From: Panicum virgatum
Lineage: Eukaryota > Streptophyta > Magnoliopsida > Poales > Poaceae
Assembly (NCBI RefSeq): GCF_016808335.1
Contig: NC_053142.1
Span: 45,179,674-45,243,673, forward strand
Reading direction: 5' to 3'
Length of the DNA stretch: 64,000 nt
The position numbers and the translations under genes are program-made. Each line of letters starts with the position of its first letter. Within the stretch, counting starts at the first letter, position 1. Shown here in pieces: positions 11,185-24,114 of the stretch. The notes under the pieces were generated by a model. It searched no databases. It saw only the letters and a list, made by a program, of their open reading frames with translations, and was not told the DNA's origin.

Positions 11185-11505
11185 TACTCTAAATTCCTAT
11201 TTAACAAAGGATAACTAGATCCTTTTTTCCTACCACAATAAGCAAAATAACCATATATCGTGCTTTTTTGCCAACTAAGAATTATACCAGCCCATATTGT
11301 AATATATATTTTGTTACATTTATACGCTTCTTTGCTGAAATTATATGTTAAATCAAATTTTGACCATGTCGTTTCTTTTTCTAGATAATCATGCAATCAA
11401 ACATTTTCATAAATTTGAAATTTTTATATTGGTACATGTTTGATGTAACATTATACTGGGAATAAATGGTAGTAAATTAGCTCACTCCATTATTAGAAAT
11501 GACAT
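11185..11505. other. Gap between solo LTR D and element A
   Basis: About 320 bp of AT-rich sequence with no recognised feature. Confidence 0.6.
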
Positions 11506-11510
11506 CAAGT

Positions 11511-13766
11511 TGAAGCGCCCCAACCCAAAGATCAAGGCTAAACCATGTATTAATAACTGAAGCAAGTCCCCGATATAATACATGTTACATCAAGTGGAGT
11601 CCAAAGTCATACAGAGCTTTATTCAACACGTACACGAGGAGTAAAGTGACAACACCAAGCTACCGCAAATAAACAAAGGATAACGATTAGCATAATGACA
11701 TGCAAGACTAGCTTTTCGTCCATCACGGCTCCACTCGATCAGCTTGAGTGCGGACACAATCTACTCATAATCTTCAGGCACAAAGTCAGGATCCTCTGAA
11801 AAAAAATCAACAAGGGTTGAGTACGAAAGTACTCAGCAAGTCCCACCTCACCCTTACGGGGAGGGACTTACAGATTAATATTCAAAGGTCCATTAATCAA
11901 CCAAAATATATAACAAATGTAGTATTAAATGTAACCCAAACAGTCATCCATCTCATAAGCTAGGTGGCTCAACTAGTTGAGTGAGATGTCCACACTGTAA
12001 CCTATCCAAACCAAGGACACGGACCATTCGAATGGATTGTACACTCTGCAGAGGTTGTACGCTTTACCCACACGCACTTCACCATCCAGAGATGGCTGCG
12101 TCATAGCCGACACCCAGCCGTGGCTCAACCCCAACTAGTCGCCCACAAACCCCCGGGTCTGGACCAATCCAGGTCTCACCCCAAAATATATCCACCTCGG
12201 ACGACTACCAGGTTAGCCAGTGGGATTAGACTAAGGCTTACCCATACAAGCTCATGTGGTCGTACTGAAGGTAGGTTAGGTGAGATGGCACCACAACACT
12301 CGGTCCTTAAGGCTCATCAGGGCAGCCAACAACCATAACCAACAAAACCCGAGATGTCACCACGACAGAGCTCGGTCGCAAGTCTACCACCACGGTAGCG
12401 CATGCACCAGCACATTCCATACTGCCCTGGTCTCATTCCCATCCCAGTTTCATCAATTAACATATGCAAGTCTAACATTAAATCAATATGCAACATGGCT
12501 TCAGTCAATGGTTTCTCTCAGTCTCTCGGTGCTTCATCTCATGCAATCCCTAAGTCTAGCAATTTTTGTTTTATATTTAACCTTACTTAGGATCAATTAT
12601 GGTCAAAGTAAGGGATCGATGAGACTTGCCTTCGCTTACGTACCCGTCGGCGGCAGCGTCTTCCTGGTCTCCTAGTTCCTCCGAACTCTCCTCCGGAATC
12701 GATTCTGCGGCTCAATCGAGCTGGGGACGAGCTGCGGAAGGAGATCGACGGTGCTCTGTTCTTCGGCTAGAGGAAGAAGTAGGGCTTGGTCTGTGGCTGG
12801 TGTGCACGGCGACGAGCTGCGGATGGAGTGAGGCGTCACGGTGCCGGCTCAATTTGCAGGCGGCCAAAGGCGGTTCATGGCGAGAAAAATCTCGGCCGGC
12901 AAACTGTAAGCGGCGACGACGGCACAGCGACGTCGCAGAGTTCCAAGGCTGGTAGGACGATTCGACCTGCAGTGGGGCACGGCTCAGGCGTGGCTTGTGA
13001 AGGGCGGCCTGGCTGGTCAGACGTGCATGAGGGCGTCGTCGAGCTGCTGCTCTCTCTCTCTCTGCTCGTGGCGTCCTCTCAAGTTCGGCAGCGATGTGTC
13101 CGAGTCCGGCAGCGTGGCGTCTCCTTGGGGCAAGGTCCACTTGCACGACAAGATGTGTCGATAGTGCATCAAAAGCTGAGAAGGCGGTGGCGGACAACTT
13201 GCAAGCTCCTACACGCATGTTGCTAGCAGGAATGGAGGTCGGTTCCCGGTGCCGGGGCGTGAGTAAAGTGGAGTAGGTGCTGCTATCGGTTGACTGTGAG
13301 TTATTGCGATGTACGGTGAGGTCGCGATGCTTCCATGGAAAGGGACTGGTGAGCTTTGTTGCAGGTACTGTCATGGCGTTTCTTGCTACTGGAAGGTGAG
13401 GGCGTGCATCTGTGTTGCTCCTGAACAGGGAAGGAAAAGGTAGGCTTTTGCATGAGGGAAGAAGATAGACATTTTGTGCAAGTATAGAAGCACGTGTCTG
13501 GTCATTGAAAGGAATGGGTTGCTGTAAAGTATTTTCAATTGGGGTAGCACAAATGATCTTGGTGAGATTAGGAGGTTGTTCAGTAAATAAAGGAGGGCAA
13601 TGATTAAGTTGGTTGTGTGAATTATATTAGTCCTAGGAAAGTCCTTCGTATAGAGTAGAGACACGGGTCTTGTAATGAAGATTGTTTGTTAACGTTGATC
13701 AAGTTAACTATGTAATCGAGAAGTATACTTCAATTTTATTTTGTTGATGAAAATTGGGATGTTACA
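11511..13766 (-). repeat. 3' LTR of element A
   Basis: 2256 bp, uninterrupted. Near its low-coordinate end it carries the palindromes CCATTCGAATGG (12024-12035) and CTCTGCAGAG (12044-12053) and the hairpin GAGTAC-GAAA-GTACTC (11819-11834), all matched in the other LTR and in solo LTR D. The GC-rich half (about 12600-13300) gives long open frames that look compositional. Confidence 0.92.
11761..12704 (-). CDS. Predicted spliced LTR-encoded acidic mini-protein (LTR A), 3' part
   Basis: Function unknown. On the minus strand the acidic exon 12704-12630 (75 nt, Glu/Asp/Ser-rich) follows an AG at 12706-12705 in phase 1. It is joined by a GC-AG intron (12629-11796, donor GAAG|GCAAGT, acceptor TTTTTTTTCAG) to a 35-nt terminal exon 11795-11761 encoding E-D-P-D-F-V-P-E-D-Y-E and a TAG stop. 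The conserved hairpin lies 22 nt before the acceptor. The terminal peptide nearly matches that of solo LTR D. The upstream acceptor is the weakest part: a TGA lies in frame just before it, and in the right LTR the AG is mutated to AA. Alternative: the upstream GC-rich frame joins elsewhere. Confidence 0.45.
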
Positions 13767-13778
13767 AACCTACCCCAC
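13767..13778 (-). other. Polypurine tract of element A
   Basis: Minus strand reads AGTGGGGTAGG directly before the 3' LTR start TGTAAC. This is the expected plus-strand priming site; the pol stop codon (13781-13779) overlaps its upstream edge. Confidence 0.75.
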
Positions 13779-16700
13779 TTAGGCTGAATCTCGTCCCCGA
13801 GATTCGTCTAAATTACTAAATAGACTAGGGAACTCGGCTCGCAGTGCGTCTTCTCTCTCCCAAGTTGCTTCTACTTCAGAATGTCTGCTCCACTGAACTC
13901 GGCAAATTCTGACTTCTGAGTTTCGGGTCCTTCTAGTCACAGTGTCCAAGATTTTCACTGGCACCTCCTGATATCTGAGATCATCCTGTAGGTCTATTGT
14001 TTCTGGAGCCACTTGTTCCTCTAGGACTCGCAGGCACTTCCTGAGCTGGGACACGTGAAACACATTGTGTACATCTGATATGTCTGCTGGCAATTGAAAC
14101 TTGTAGGCTACTGCTCCCACTTTCTTGATTACCGTAAAAGGTCCAATGTAACGTGGGGCCAACTTCCCGCGCACCTGGAATCTGCGCGTGCCGCGAATTG
14201 GGGAAACTTTAAGGTGCACATAATGTCCAACTTCAAAGCTGAGAGTACGTCTTCTTTTATTGGCATAACTTTTCTGGCGGGATTGAGCTGCCTTTAGATT
14301 CTCTCTTATTTCTGCTATCTTGTCTTCTGCTTCTTTAATAAAATCTGGGCCCTCAATGATGCGGTCGCCAACTTCGGTCCACATGGGAGGTGTGCGACAC
14401 TTTCTCCCATATAGGGCTTCGAACGGCGACATCTTCAAACTTGACTGGTAGCTATTGTTGTAAGAGAACTCCGCATATGGCAAACTGTCTTCCCAATTTT
14501 TGTCATAAGTAAGAACATAGGCTCTTAACATGTCTTCAAGGATCTGATTAACTCTTTCAGTCTGGCCATCAGTCTGAGGATGATAGGCTGAACTGAAGTC
14601 CAACTTTGTACCAAGTGCTTCATGTAACCTACTCCAGAATCTCGAAGTGAATTGGGTGCCTCTATCTGTTACAATCCTCTTAGGTACTCCATGCAACTTC
14701 ACAATACGCTCAATATATAACTTGGCTAATTTATCACCTCCATAAGTGGTACGCACTGGGATGAAGTGTGCCACTTTAGTGAGTCGATCAACAATCACCC
14801 AAATTGAGTCATGACCGCTCTGGGTTCTTGGTAGACCGGTGATAAAATCCATACTAACTTCATCCCACTTCCATACTGGGATCGGCAACAACTGGAGTAA
14901 TCCACTGGGCTTCTGATGCTCTGCCTTGACCCTTTTGCACACATCACAACGAGCGATGAATCGAGCGATATCCCCCTTCATACCATTCCACCAATACTTC
15001 TCCTTAAGTTCCAGGTACATTTTTGTGGTGCCGGGGTGAATGGAATAAGCTGAGTTATGGGCTTCATCCAAGATGGTCCTGCGGAAATGACCTTGCTTAG
15101 GCACACATAATCTCTTCTTGAACCACAAGACTCCATCCTTATCTATTCTGAAATCTGGGGCTTTGCCTTCACTGTTGCAACCTTTAATCCATACCAATCT
15201 TCTATCCTCCATCTGAACTTCCTTGATCTGGTCATCCAGGACGGGATGGACACTAAGGTTGTAGTTGCAAGAGCGGTGTACAACCCTTAGGTTCAACTTT
15301 CTCATTTCTTCACTCAGCTCTGGGGCTTGTGTAACTAAGTGATGGCAATACGCTTTACGACTGAGCGCATCAGCCACCACATTAGCCTTTCCAGGGTGGT
15401 AATGAATTTCCAAATCATAGTCTTTGATCAACTCCAACCATCTTCTCTGTCTAAGGTTGAGGTCTGACTGGGCAAAAATATACTTCAGGCTCTTGTGATC
15501 CGTGTAGATTTCACGCTTGTTCCCGATCAGATAATGTCTCCAAATCTTAAGGGCATGCACAACTGCTGCTAACTCCAAGTCATGGGTGGGGTAGTTCTGC
15601 TCATGTGTTCTCAACTGTCTTGAGGCATAAGCTACAACTCTTCCTTCTTGCATAAGTACACAACCCAATCCTTGTCGGGATGCGTCGCGATACACGACTA
15701 AGCTCTTCTGATTATCTGGCAAGACTAGCACTGGGGCAGAAGTTAGTCTTCTCTTCAACTCTTGAAAACTTCTCTCGCAAGCTTCAGACCAGACAAACTT
15801 CATGTCCTTCCGGAGCATCTCGGTCATCGGCCGGGCTATCTTAGAGAAACCTTCGATGAATCTTCGGTAATAGCCGGCTAATCCCAAGAAACTCCTGATC
15901 TCCGAGGCTGAGGTTGGTTGCTTCCATTCTGATACTGCCTTGACCTTTTCTGGATCCACTTCAACACCTTCAGCTGTTAAGACATGACCCAGAAAACTAA
16001 CTCTCTGCAACCAGAATTCACACTTGCTGAACTTGGCATACAACTAATGTTTTCTAAGCTTTCCCAACACAACTCTGAGATGTTATCCATGCTTCTCAGC
16101 ATTCTTAGAGTAGTCCAGTATATCGTCTATGAATACCACGACAAACCGATCTAACTCCTCCATAAACACCTTATTCATGAGGGTCATGAAAAAGGCAGGA
16201 GCATTAGTCAGCCCAAAAGGCATCACTGTGAACTCATACTGGTCATAACGGGTTCTGAAGGCTGTCTTAGGGATGTCCTCTTGTCGAACTATGAGCTGAT
16301 GATAACCTAACCTCAGATCAATCTTCGAGAAGAACTTAGCTCCTTTCAGCTGATCAAACAGGTCGTCAATCCGAGGCAGAGGGTACTTGTTCTTGATGGT
16401 GACTGCATTCAGATCACGGTAGTCCACACAAAGTCTCATGCTTCCATCTTTCTTCTTCACAAAGAGCACCGGGGCTCCCCACGGAGAAGTAGCAGGTCTA
16501 ATAAATCCCTTTTGTTGAAGCTCTTCAAGATGCTTCTTCAACTCGGCAAGCTCTGGGGCTGCTAACCGATAGGTATTCTTTGCTATAGGCTTGGTTCTAG
16601 GGACTAAGTCAATAGTAAACTCTACATCTCTTTCTGGAGGCATACCGGGTAATTCATCTGGAAACACATCTGCGAATTCCTGAACTACTGGCACATCTTC

Positions 16701-18347
16701 TGGGGATTCTGCTTGGATGTGGTTCACCATGGAGTCTGAAAGGCTAGGCTGGATTAGGCATGTGACTGTTAACCCTTGGTGGTTGGTGACTGTCACTGCT
16801 ATCTCAGCCCAGGCTATGTTTCCTCGGTGCTTGGTGAGCCAGTCCATACCGAGTATGACATCTATCCCTTTGAAAGCAAGGACTACTAGGTTGGCAAGGA
16901 ATACTACCCCACTTTGGTTTATAGGGATATCTATGACACCTAAGTGGCAAGGTATATGACCTCTAGGCGAATGGGTCATTAGCGGCCTCTTAAGGGCTAT
17001 AGTAGGTATATCATGCTTTTCCACAGAGTGAGAGGATATAAAGAAATGCGATGCTCCAGAATCAAAAAGCACTGAGGCTAGAGCTGATTGGACCAGAAAC
17101 TCACCGAAAATCACTCCTGGTTCATCCTCTGCTTCTTCAGCATACACATGGTTAACCTTTGCCTTGCCAAAGGACTGCTGCTGGCTCCTAGCTGGTGCTG
17201 CACGGTTGGCTTCAGTCGGCTGCTTTGGTCCTTGAACCGAGTTGGAGAAAACAGAAGGGGCGGGCTGGCTGAGATACGGGCAGTTGGCCTTGAAGTGTCC
17301 GGCTTCACGGCAGTGGAAACAGGTCCTCACATTGGTCACTTGACTTCCACCAGACTGCTGGGTGCGGAAGGTACTTTGGGTCTTCACAACTGGAGCTGAC
17401 TGAGCTGGCTTCTGGAAAGAACCGGGGTGCACCTTGAATGAGAAGGCACCCTGGCTTCTCTGACCTGAGTGACCTGGATACTGAGTCCTCTGGAACTTCT
17501 CCAACTGCTGGGGCTTCTTGCTTTCAAACCGACATTTGCGCTCACTGAGTTCTACCTTCTTGTTTCTCTCAGTGGTGATAGCCCTGTTGACCATGGCATT
17601 GAAGTCACTATTGGTGGTGATTTCAACCAAGGTCCTGATTTCAGGGTTAAGCCCACCAAGAAAAGCTTCTTGCTTCTTCTCGTCATCATTGATATCCTCT
17701 GGTGCATAATGAGACAACTCTGAGAACTTATGAAGATACTCTGTCACAGTCATCCCACCTTGACGAAGCTTTCTGAACTCATCCTTCTTGAGCTTCATAA
17801 CACTACTGGGAATGTGGTGTTCTCTGAAGATCTTGACAAAGTCAGCCCATACCATCTCGTTAGTATTTTCGTTTACTTCCTGATAACTTTTCCACCAAGC
17901 AAGGGCTGGTCCCCTTAAATGCTGTACTGCGAGCAAAATCTTGTCTCTATCATCTGCATGGACCACTTCAAGCTTCATTTCAATCTCTTGCAGCCAATCA
18001 TCTGCCTCAATTTGGTTATCAGATCCTCCAAACTTAGGTGGCTGCAAGCAGTTGAAATCTGCAATTCTGCTGCCATTGCCATTAGGATGCACCGCAGGTC
18101 TATGGTTGCCAAAATTGCCTTGAGCTTGAGTTGTGAGAGTGGTCACAAGAACTTGAAGGAGTTGGTTCTGCTACTACAATATGGCTGCCAGATCAATGGG
18201 TGCTGGGGTACGGGGAGGTGGCGGCGGTAGGTGTCCATTTTCTAGTGCTTCTGGGGCTACATTCAGAGGGGCTTGGTTTCTCGGGTTGACCTCGTCACCG
18301 TCTTCCTGAGCATGGAGTCCCTAGACTCGGCTCGAATGACGAGACAT
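13779..18347 (-). pseudogene. gag-pol polyprotein of element A, broken by stops
   Basis: One continuous frame of about 1523 codons from the ATG at 18347 (M-S-R-H-S-S) to the TAA at 13779. In-frame stops lie at 18323, 18176, 18173, 16085 and 16046 (first base, minus strand). Domains in order: gag capsid region; zinc knuckle [14 protein letters not shown] at about 17321-17280; protease D-S-G-A near 17063; RT with the active-site motif F-I-D-D near 16130 (next residues I-L-D, where V is usual at the last); RNase H; integrase with H-H-C-C zinc site and D,D,E catalytic residues (D399, D460, E496 of the last open stretch); chromodomain-like tail. Apart from the stops it looks complete. The two adjacent TAGs near the gag start and the pair within RT would block translation. 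The stops fit C-to-T decay of Gln/Arg/Trp codons. Confidence 0.92.
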
Positions 18348-18534
18348 CTGCGGTCAAGGAGGGATAGGGCAAGATTAGGTGACTCCCCTAGTATATTACT
18401 GGGGTAGATTTGTATATATAAAATATTTTGTACCACACAATGCACACAAGCAAATCATTCAAGCCCCACACAAGCATTTATTCAAACAAGTAGGGATACA
18501 TAGCACAACGGATTACAATAATGTGGCTCGACTT

Positions 18535-19392
18535 TTAAGGGTCGGCCGGAACAACTTGACTACTGGACCCTACGACACAGTCTTCAGGTTCTCTGTCTTC
18601 AGCTTCACGGGGTGACGTGGGAGGTGTGGGTGGCACTGATTCACCAATCCTCCTGCGTGGTTGGGACAAGGAATATAGTGGAATTCCCTCAAGGATTGGC
18701 GGCTCAGCGGCAGTCCTGGGATGGCGTTCCTTGCGCTTGACATGGTCCACTAGGTAGACTCCCCTAAGGAGCTGACTATGGCGGTCTGTCTGCTCCCTAA
18801 GGTTCTCTTCGGCTGCAGCAAGGCGGCTTTCAGCTTCAGCTGCTCAGGCTTCTGCTTGAGCTAAGGCCAGCTTAGTCTTACGCCAACGGGACTCCGCTCT
18901 CTCAGCACGTTGGATGAGGTCTTTCACGCGCTGGTGCAGTTGGTCGCACAAATCATCAAGGCTAAGCAAATAGGCAGACATAGCGACAACTGTGGGGTCC
19001 TTCTCGGTTCCTGCGGTGCTCTCCAAGTTGCGGATCCTCGCCGCCCAAGCAGGACGGTTACGATCCAGCGGGGGAAAGTACTTCATGGGGGTAGAGCCCA
19101 AGTGCCATTCAAACAACTGGCACAGGTACCGCAACGCCTTGCAAGCTACCAGTTGAATGGTGTCAGGCATACGAGCTCCAGTGGCAGTGACACTCTAGGG
19201 TTGCATCTCCAAGAACTTGTCACTGGCGCCAATATGCACGGTGACTTCACAGCTTTCAGTGCCATGCTCCATGAACTCGCGGCCGACGTACTCCGGACAT
19301 TCCGGAATACCAAGTCGCACAGTGGCAGCATAAAGCACCTTGGGGAATCCATCTTCGTTGATGCAGTAGGTGGTGGTCCAGTCATCAGCCAT
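18535..19392 (-). pseudogene. Extra ORF upstream of gag in element A
   Basis: A single frame of 286 codons from the ATG at 19392 (M-A-D-D-W-T-T-T-Y) to the stop at 18535, lying between the PBS and gag in the sense orientation. It has two internal stops, a TAG at 19197-19195 and a TGA at 18843-18841. The first third is globular-looking. The middle, after K-Y-F-P-P-L-D, is rich in Leu/Ala/Arg/Glu with heptad-like spacing and probably forms a coiled coil. The end is Pro/Glu-rich. It is not gag (no zinc knuckle) and not a known pol domain. Additional ORFs near gag are known in some plant Ty3 lineages; I do not recognise this one's function. Confidence 0.7.
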
Positions 19393-19525
19393 CTAACTTA
19401 ACAAGGGTAAGGTTAGCATAACAAGGATAAAGTTTATCAAGGAGTAATAGGTTTTCAAGGATTGACCATCCTAGGGCTCCTACGGTCATCGTTTACTACC
19501 GGTTCGTGTCCTACAGCCAAGCATG

Positions 19526-19537
19526 GCTCTGATACCA
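19526..19537 (-). other. Primer-binding site of element A
   Basis: Minus strand TGGTATCAGAGC, complementary to the 3' end of plant initiator methionine tRNA, 2 nt inside the 5' LTR. It fixes the element's orientation and LTR boundary. Confidence 0.92.
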
Positions 19538-20614
19538 CTTGAAGCGCCCCGACCCAAAGATCGAGGCTAAACCATGTTTTAATAACCGAAGCAAGTCCCC
19601 GATACAATACATGTTACATCAAGTGGAGTCCAAAGTCATACAGAGCTTTATTCAACACGTACACGAGGAGTAAAGTGACAACACCAAGCTACCGCAAATA
19701 ACCAAAGGATAACGATTAGCATAACGACATGCAAGACTAGCTCTTCGTCCATCACGGCTCCACTCGATCAGCTTGGGTACAGACACGATCTACTCGTAAT
19801 CTTCAGGCACAAAGTCAAGATCCTCTGGAAAAAAATAATCAACAAGGGTTGAGTACGAAAGTACTCAGCAAGTCCCACCTCACCCTTACGGGGAGGGAGT
19901 TACAGATTAATATTCAAAGGTCCATTAATCAACCAGAATATATAACAAATGTAGTATTAAAGGTAACCCAAACAGTCATCTATCTCATAAGCTAGGTCAC
20001 ACAACTAGTTGAGATGTCCACACCGTATCATGTCCAAACCGAGGACACAGACCATTCGAATGGATTGTACACTCTGCAGAGGTTGTACGCTTTACCCACA
20101 CGTACTTCACCGTCCAGAGACGGCTCCGTCATAGCTGACACTCGGCCGTGGCTCAACCCCGACTAGTCGCCCACAAACCCCCGGGTCTGGACCAATCCAG
20201 GTCTCACCCCAAAACATATCCACCTCGGACGACTACCAGGTTAGCCAGTGGGATTAGACTAAGGCTTACCCATACAAGCTCATGTGGTCGTACTGAAGGT
20301 AGGTTAGGTGAGATGGCACCACAACACTCGGTCCTTAAAGCTCATCAGGGCAGCCAACAACCATAACCAACCAAACTCGAGATGTCACCACGACAGAGCT
20401 CGGTCGCAAGTCTACCACCACGGTAGCGCATGCACCAGCACATTCCATACTGCCCTGGTCTCATTCCCATCCCAGTTTCATCAATTAACATATGCAAGTC
20501 TGACAGTAAATCAATATGCAACAAGGCTTCAGTCAATGGTTTCTCTCAGTCTCTCAGTGCTTCATCTCATGCAATCCCTAAGTCTAGCAATTTTTGTTTT
20601 ATATTTAACCTTAC

Positions 20615-23600
20615 TGTAACACCCCGGTGTTAATCGTCTCACTAATCATGAGTTAACTCGCTAAGTGTGGACTCAAATTCGTCGTTAACGCTAATCGCGT
20701 TCGCTTAGCAAACATCTAGTTAGCAGTGTTCGATCTCGTTTTTGTCCTTGATCTGAGCTCCAAATCAACTTCCGCCCAAAACGAAAGTTGTAGATCTTTT
20801 AATCCTCTACAACTTTTATTTTGGCCAAATTTCAAGTTGTTATATGAAATTTGGAGTTTTATTTGGTCAAAAATTGAGTTAGAAATCGTCAACGAGTGAG
20901 CAGAGGAACTGCAGTGCTCGGCACTGTGCACGCCCGCGCCCATACCGGCGACTGAACGCCGGCGAGCGACTCCACGCGTCGTTCATCCCGGTGATCCTCG
21001 TCGTCCGAGCGCCGCTCTTCTCCTCGCTAGGTCGAGAGGCTTCCAGTGCAATCCATCCCAATCCCCTTCCTCGCGCAGCGAGCGGACTGAGCGAACCCTA
21101 GCTCGTCACTCGCAGCGCCGGCCGTCGTTCGTCGCCCGGCCATCGTTCCTCGCGCCCCGATCCTCCCAAACCCCTATCCACCTCGTCCTTCACCTCTTAC
21201 GACCCTCCGCGAGCCCGTTGGAGCTCCACCACAGCCGAAGTCGAGCTCCAGAACGCGGCCGCCATTGCTGTCCGCCCCGAACTCCACCCCGCGCCGTCGA
21301 GCTCCCTCTCCGAGGTCTCCTCCGCCCAAAATCGACCCACGGTGAGCTCAATCGCGGCCTCCTCCTACTCCCCGACCTATTCCCCACCCGAATCGGCGCC
21401 ACCGTCGTTGAATCGCAGCCGCGCCGCCCGCCGCCCGCGTGCGCCGCCGGACCTTCCTGCTCCAGCCCGCAGCCCCCTACCGCGCGCCCTAGGGCCGCCT
21501 GGCTTCACTGGAGCTTGCGCCGCCCCACGCCGCCGCCACCGCAAGCCGCCGCCGCCGGGACGCCGCAAGCCGTCGCCGCCAGCCGCCGCCGCCCTGGTCT
21601 GGAGTGCCGCCGCCGCGTCGCCCCGCCTCGCGCCGCCTCCGCGCGGGCTGAGGGTGCGCGGGCCCCTGCGCGCGGGCCGCCAGCGCTGCGCCGCCGGCCG
21701 GCCAGCAGCCGCCGCGCGCGCGCCATGCGCGCCCCGGTTTGCGCCGGCCCGCACGGGGCAGAGCAGAGGAGGGGGGCAAGCTGGGCCGGCGCCCACTGGC
21801 AAGTGGGGCCCGGCTGTCAGCCCCCCTTTTATGTTTTTTCATTTCTTTTTTTTTAGCTGAAACTTTAAAAATCCATAGAAATTTGTAGAAAAATCCAAAA
21901 ATGGCAAACTCAATTTTGTTAGGTTTCTAAAATTATGATCTTCAGAGGAAAAATAGCTGTGCAGAGCAGTTGTCACTTTCTCTCTGATGAAAAATTCAAT
22001 TTGTGTTTAACCTAGTTTATTTGTACCACTTGTTTTGTTGCTCTAAAAATTATGAAAAATTTGCAGTAGCTTACTCTTGGTATGTGTGGTTCACTGAAAA
22101 AGTTTCAAGTGCTAGTGTTGTACACTTTTGGGTAGATCTATTTGTGTTCCATTTACCTTGCTAGGGTTATTTTAAATGCTTTGTTAGCAGCAGCTTTGTT
22201 GGAAAATTTTGGGTGGCATGCTTTACTGCTTCTCGTTAAATTGGTAAATTTTAGTTGCTAGATCATGTATGTATGTTAGAGTTTGCTTATAATTAACCCC
22301 TAGCTTTACTCTTTTCTTTTTATAAATGTTGTTAGTTGTTTGTCTCTTGCATGCAAAACAAATCTCTATTTTAATCCCTGCTGCTCTAAGCAGTTAGTAG
22401 TTGTTTTTAGAAGGAAACACTTCAGGCTAAAATGTTTTAACTTTTGGAATCGCATCAGCAGCACTCATGCATTGCGCTGTGTCCTAACTGTTGCATGTCA
22501 TATTTTATTCGTGTAGACGCCACGAGCAACGCTGTCCACGAGCTAGTTGCTGAGCCGATCCAGGAGCCACGAGCAGAGGAGCAGCAGCAGGTCGCCGTTG
22601 AGCACGCCCCCGGAGACCAAGTTAACCCCGCTGACCTGCAAGGCAAGCCTCGGAGCATAACCTTATTTTAATTATTCAATGTTTATTTAAGTATTGTGCA
22701 TTTATGTTCTAGGAGTTGAATGGAACCATAGTATGCATGTTTTCCCTAGATACCGTGGGCCTATACTAGTATGCAGGTGTCGCTAGAAATGCTTTGCTAA
22801 ATAGGATTTCGGTAGAAGTCGAGTGATTGCTGTCACTCGCGAGTTTAGGATCTTGATCCCTTAGCTTTGGCTTGGAAATGCGTTGATGAGTGAAAAGAAT
22901 TGGAGACCGGGCGGGAATGAGTTGGAATAGATGAGAAAATGAACTCCCGCCTATGTCGATTGAGGACCGTACCGTTGTTGGCCCTGATGACCGAGTTTGA
23001 ACAGTACTAACCACATACCGGAAGTAGGAGGTAGTCGAAACCGGTAAGCTGTGTACCACGTTACAGCGGTGATTTGAATTCCGCCATGCTACGCTGGGCG
23101 TGGGAGTTGGCGGGTGTTGGATAGGATGCCGCCTCCGGGTTCTCCGGGAGTTCACCGCGAGGGGCCCATCACCTGGGTTTTAGCAGGCGTAGTTCAGATG
23201 CCGTGGTAATGTGGAAACAGTTGACGCGCATGGCCCGGCGGGGCTTACATGTGTCGTGTGAGTTAGGTCCACCTTGCAAGGTTAAATCGGATCGATTCGC
23301 CGTCTCTCTCGGTTAAGAGGACCTTGGTCACTGCGTCACATCGTAGTAAGAAGTGAAATAAGTATTGGAAGGTAGCGATGGAATGTTGTATCTGTTGTTC
23401 TAAAAGATAATCTGTTCCACCATGTGTGTTTTAGATGAATAGGCGAACTTAGTAATACTTGGTATACTAAATGGAGCTAAAATATTGAAAGTAAGGATTC
23501 ACTTCTAGCAGCTTTTCAGCAAAAGAACTTCAGAGCCAAAAAGCTTTGCATGTCTAGGTAATGGGCTAAGTATACCCAGAGTCGGGTAAGCCTTGCTGAG

Positions 23601-24114
23601 TATTAGTATACTCAGGGTTGTTGTTGTAACCCCTCTGAGCAGGTTGTGTCCCGGCGGACTTCGAGGAGATCTGTGCGTCCTGGATTGGACAGCCGCTTCC
23701 TCCAGGTTGGACCGTCGAGTGGGCCCCGTCTTCCCCGTGAAGATTGGGCAGGTTGGCGTCACATCGGTGGGCAGGATGTGGAGCTCACCTTTTATCGTCG
23801 TCGTAGCTATCGTATTGTATTTCGACTCAGTTTTAAATTTCCGCTGTGCGTTTGAACTCTGTTGTTTGTATTTTAAGACCTTTATGTAAAACCGGTGTTG
23901 TAAATTAATTTGAAGACTTCTGTGTGCTGGTATCACCTGTGCTCGTCTTCGTACGGGTCTAAGTGCAATTGTGATCCTGGAGTACAGTAGTTTAATCGGG
24001 ATTTTACCCGACAGCCTGTCAGGTTACACCGTTTTAAGTGCACAGTAACTGGATTAAGTATTAAGATGATGGTTAGTGCATTTAAGCTGGTTTAATTTGG
24101 ACGGTGCTGCTACA
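20615..24114 (+). mobile_element. Solo LTR, Ty3/gypsy family C, nested in LTR A
   Basis: Starts TGTAACACCCCGG, ends GGTGCTGCTACA, with CTTAC duplicated at 20610-20614 and 24115-24119; the uninterrupted left LTR of A shows the empty site. At 3500 bp it is an unusually long LTR. It shares blocks with the LTRs of element B: the CGGTAGAAG-CGAGTGA region (about 22808), the GCAAGGTTAAATCGGATCGA block (about 23275), and GTCGGGTAAGCCTTGCTGAG (about 23581). The GC-rich block 21090-21830 precedes a candidate donor GTGAGC at 21342. No PBS or coding domain adjoins it. Confidence 0.92.
22517..23740 (+). CDS. Predicted spliced LTR-encoded acidic mini-protein (LTR C), 3' part
   Basis: Function unknown. The acidic exon 22517-22642 (126 nt) follows CGTGTAG in phase 1 and encodes a Glu/Gln/Pro/Ala-rich stretch with V-A-E-P and Q-E-P motifs shared with LTR B. 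A GC-AG intron 22643-23642 (donor CAAG|GCAAGC, acceptor CTGAGCAG) leads to a terminal exon 23643-23740 with V-P-A-D-F-E-E and a TGA stop. The hairpin CTGAGTAT-TAGT-ATACTCAG (23596-23615) lies 27 nt before the acceptor. If the intron is retained, the frame stops at 22669-22671. The first exon is unresolved; the donor at 21342 is a candidate. Confidence 0.5.

Noticed and set aside
12712..13374. 220-codon minus frame in the A LTR
   Set aside because: The two LTR copies of A carry indels that change its frame, and composition alone explains openness. It could still contain the missing first exon of the mini-gene.
21218..21860. 212- and 172-codon plus frames and minus-strand frames
   Set aside because: GC-rich block of solo LTR C, open in most frames, Ala/Arg/Pro-rich and without recognised domains.
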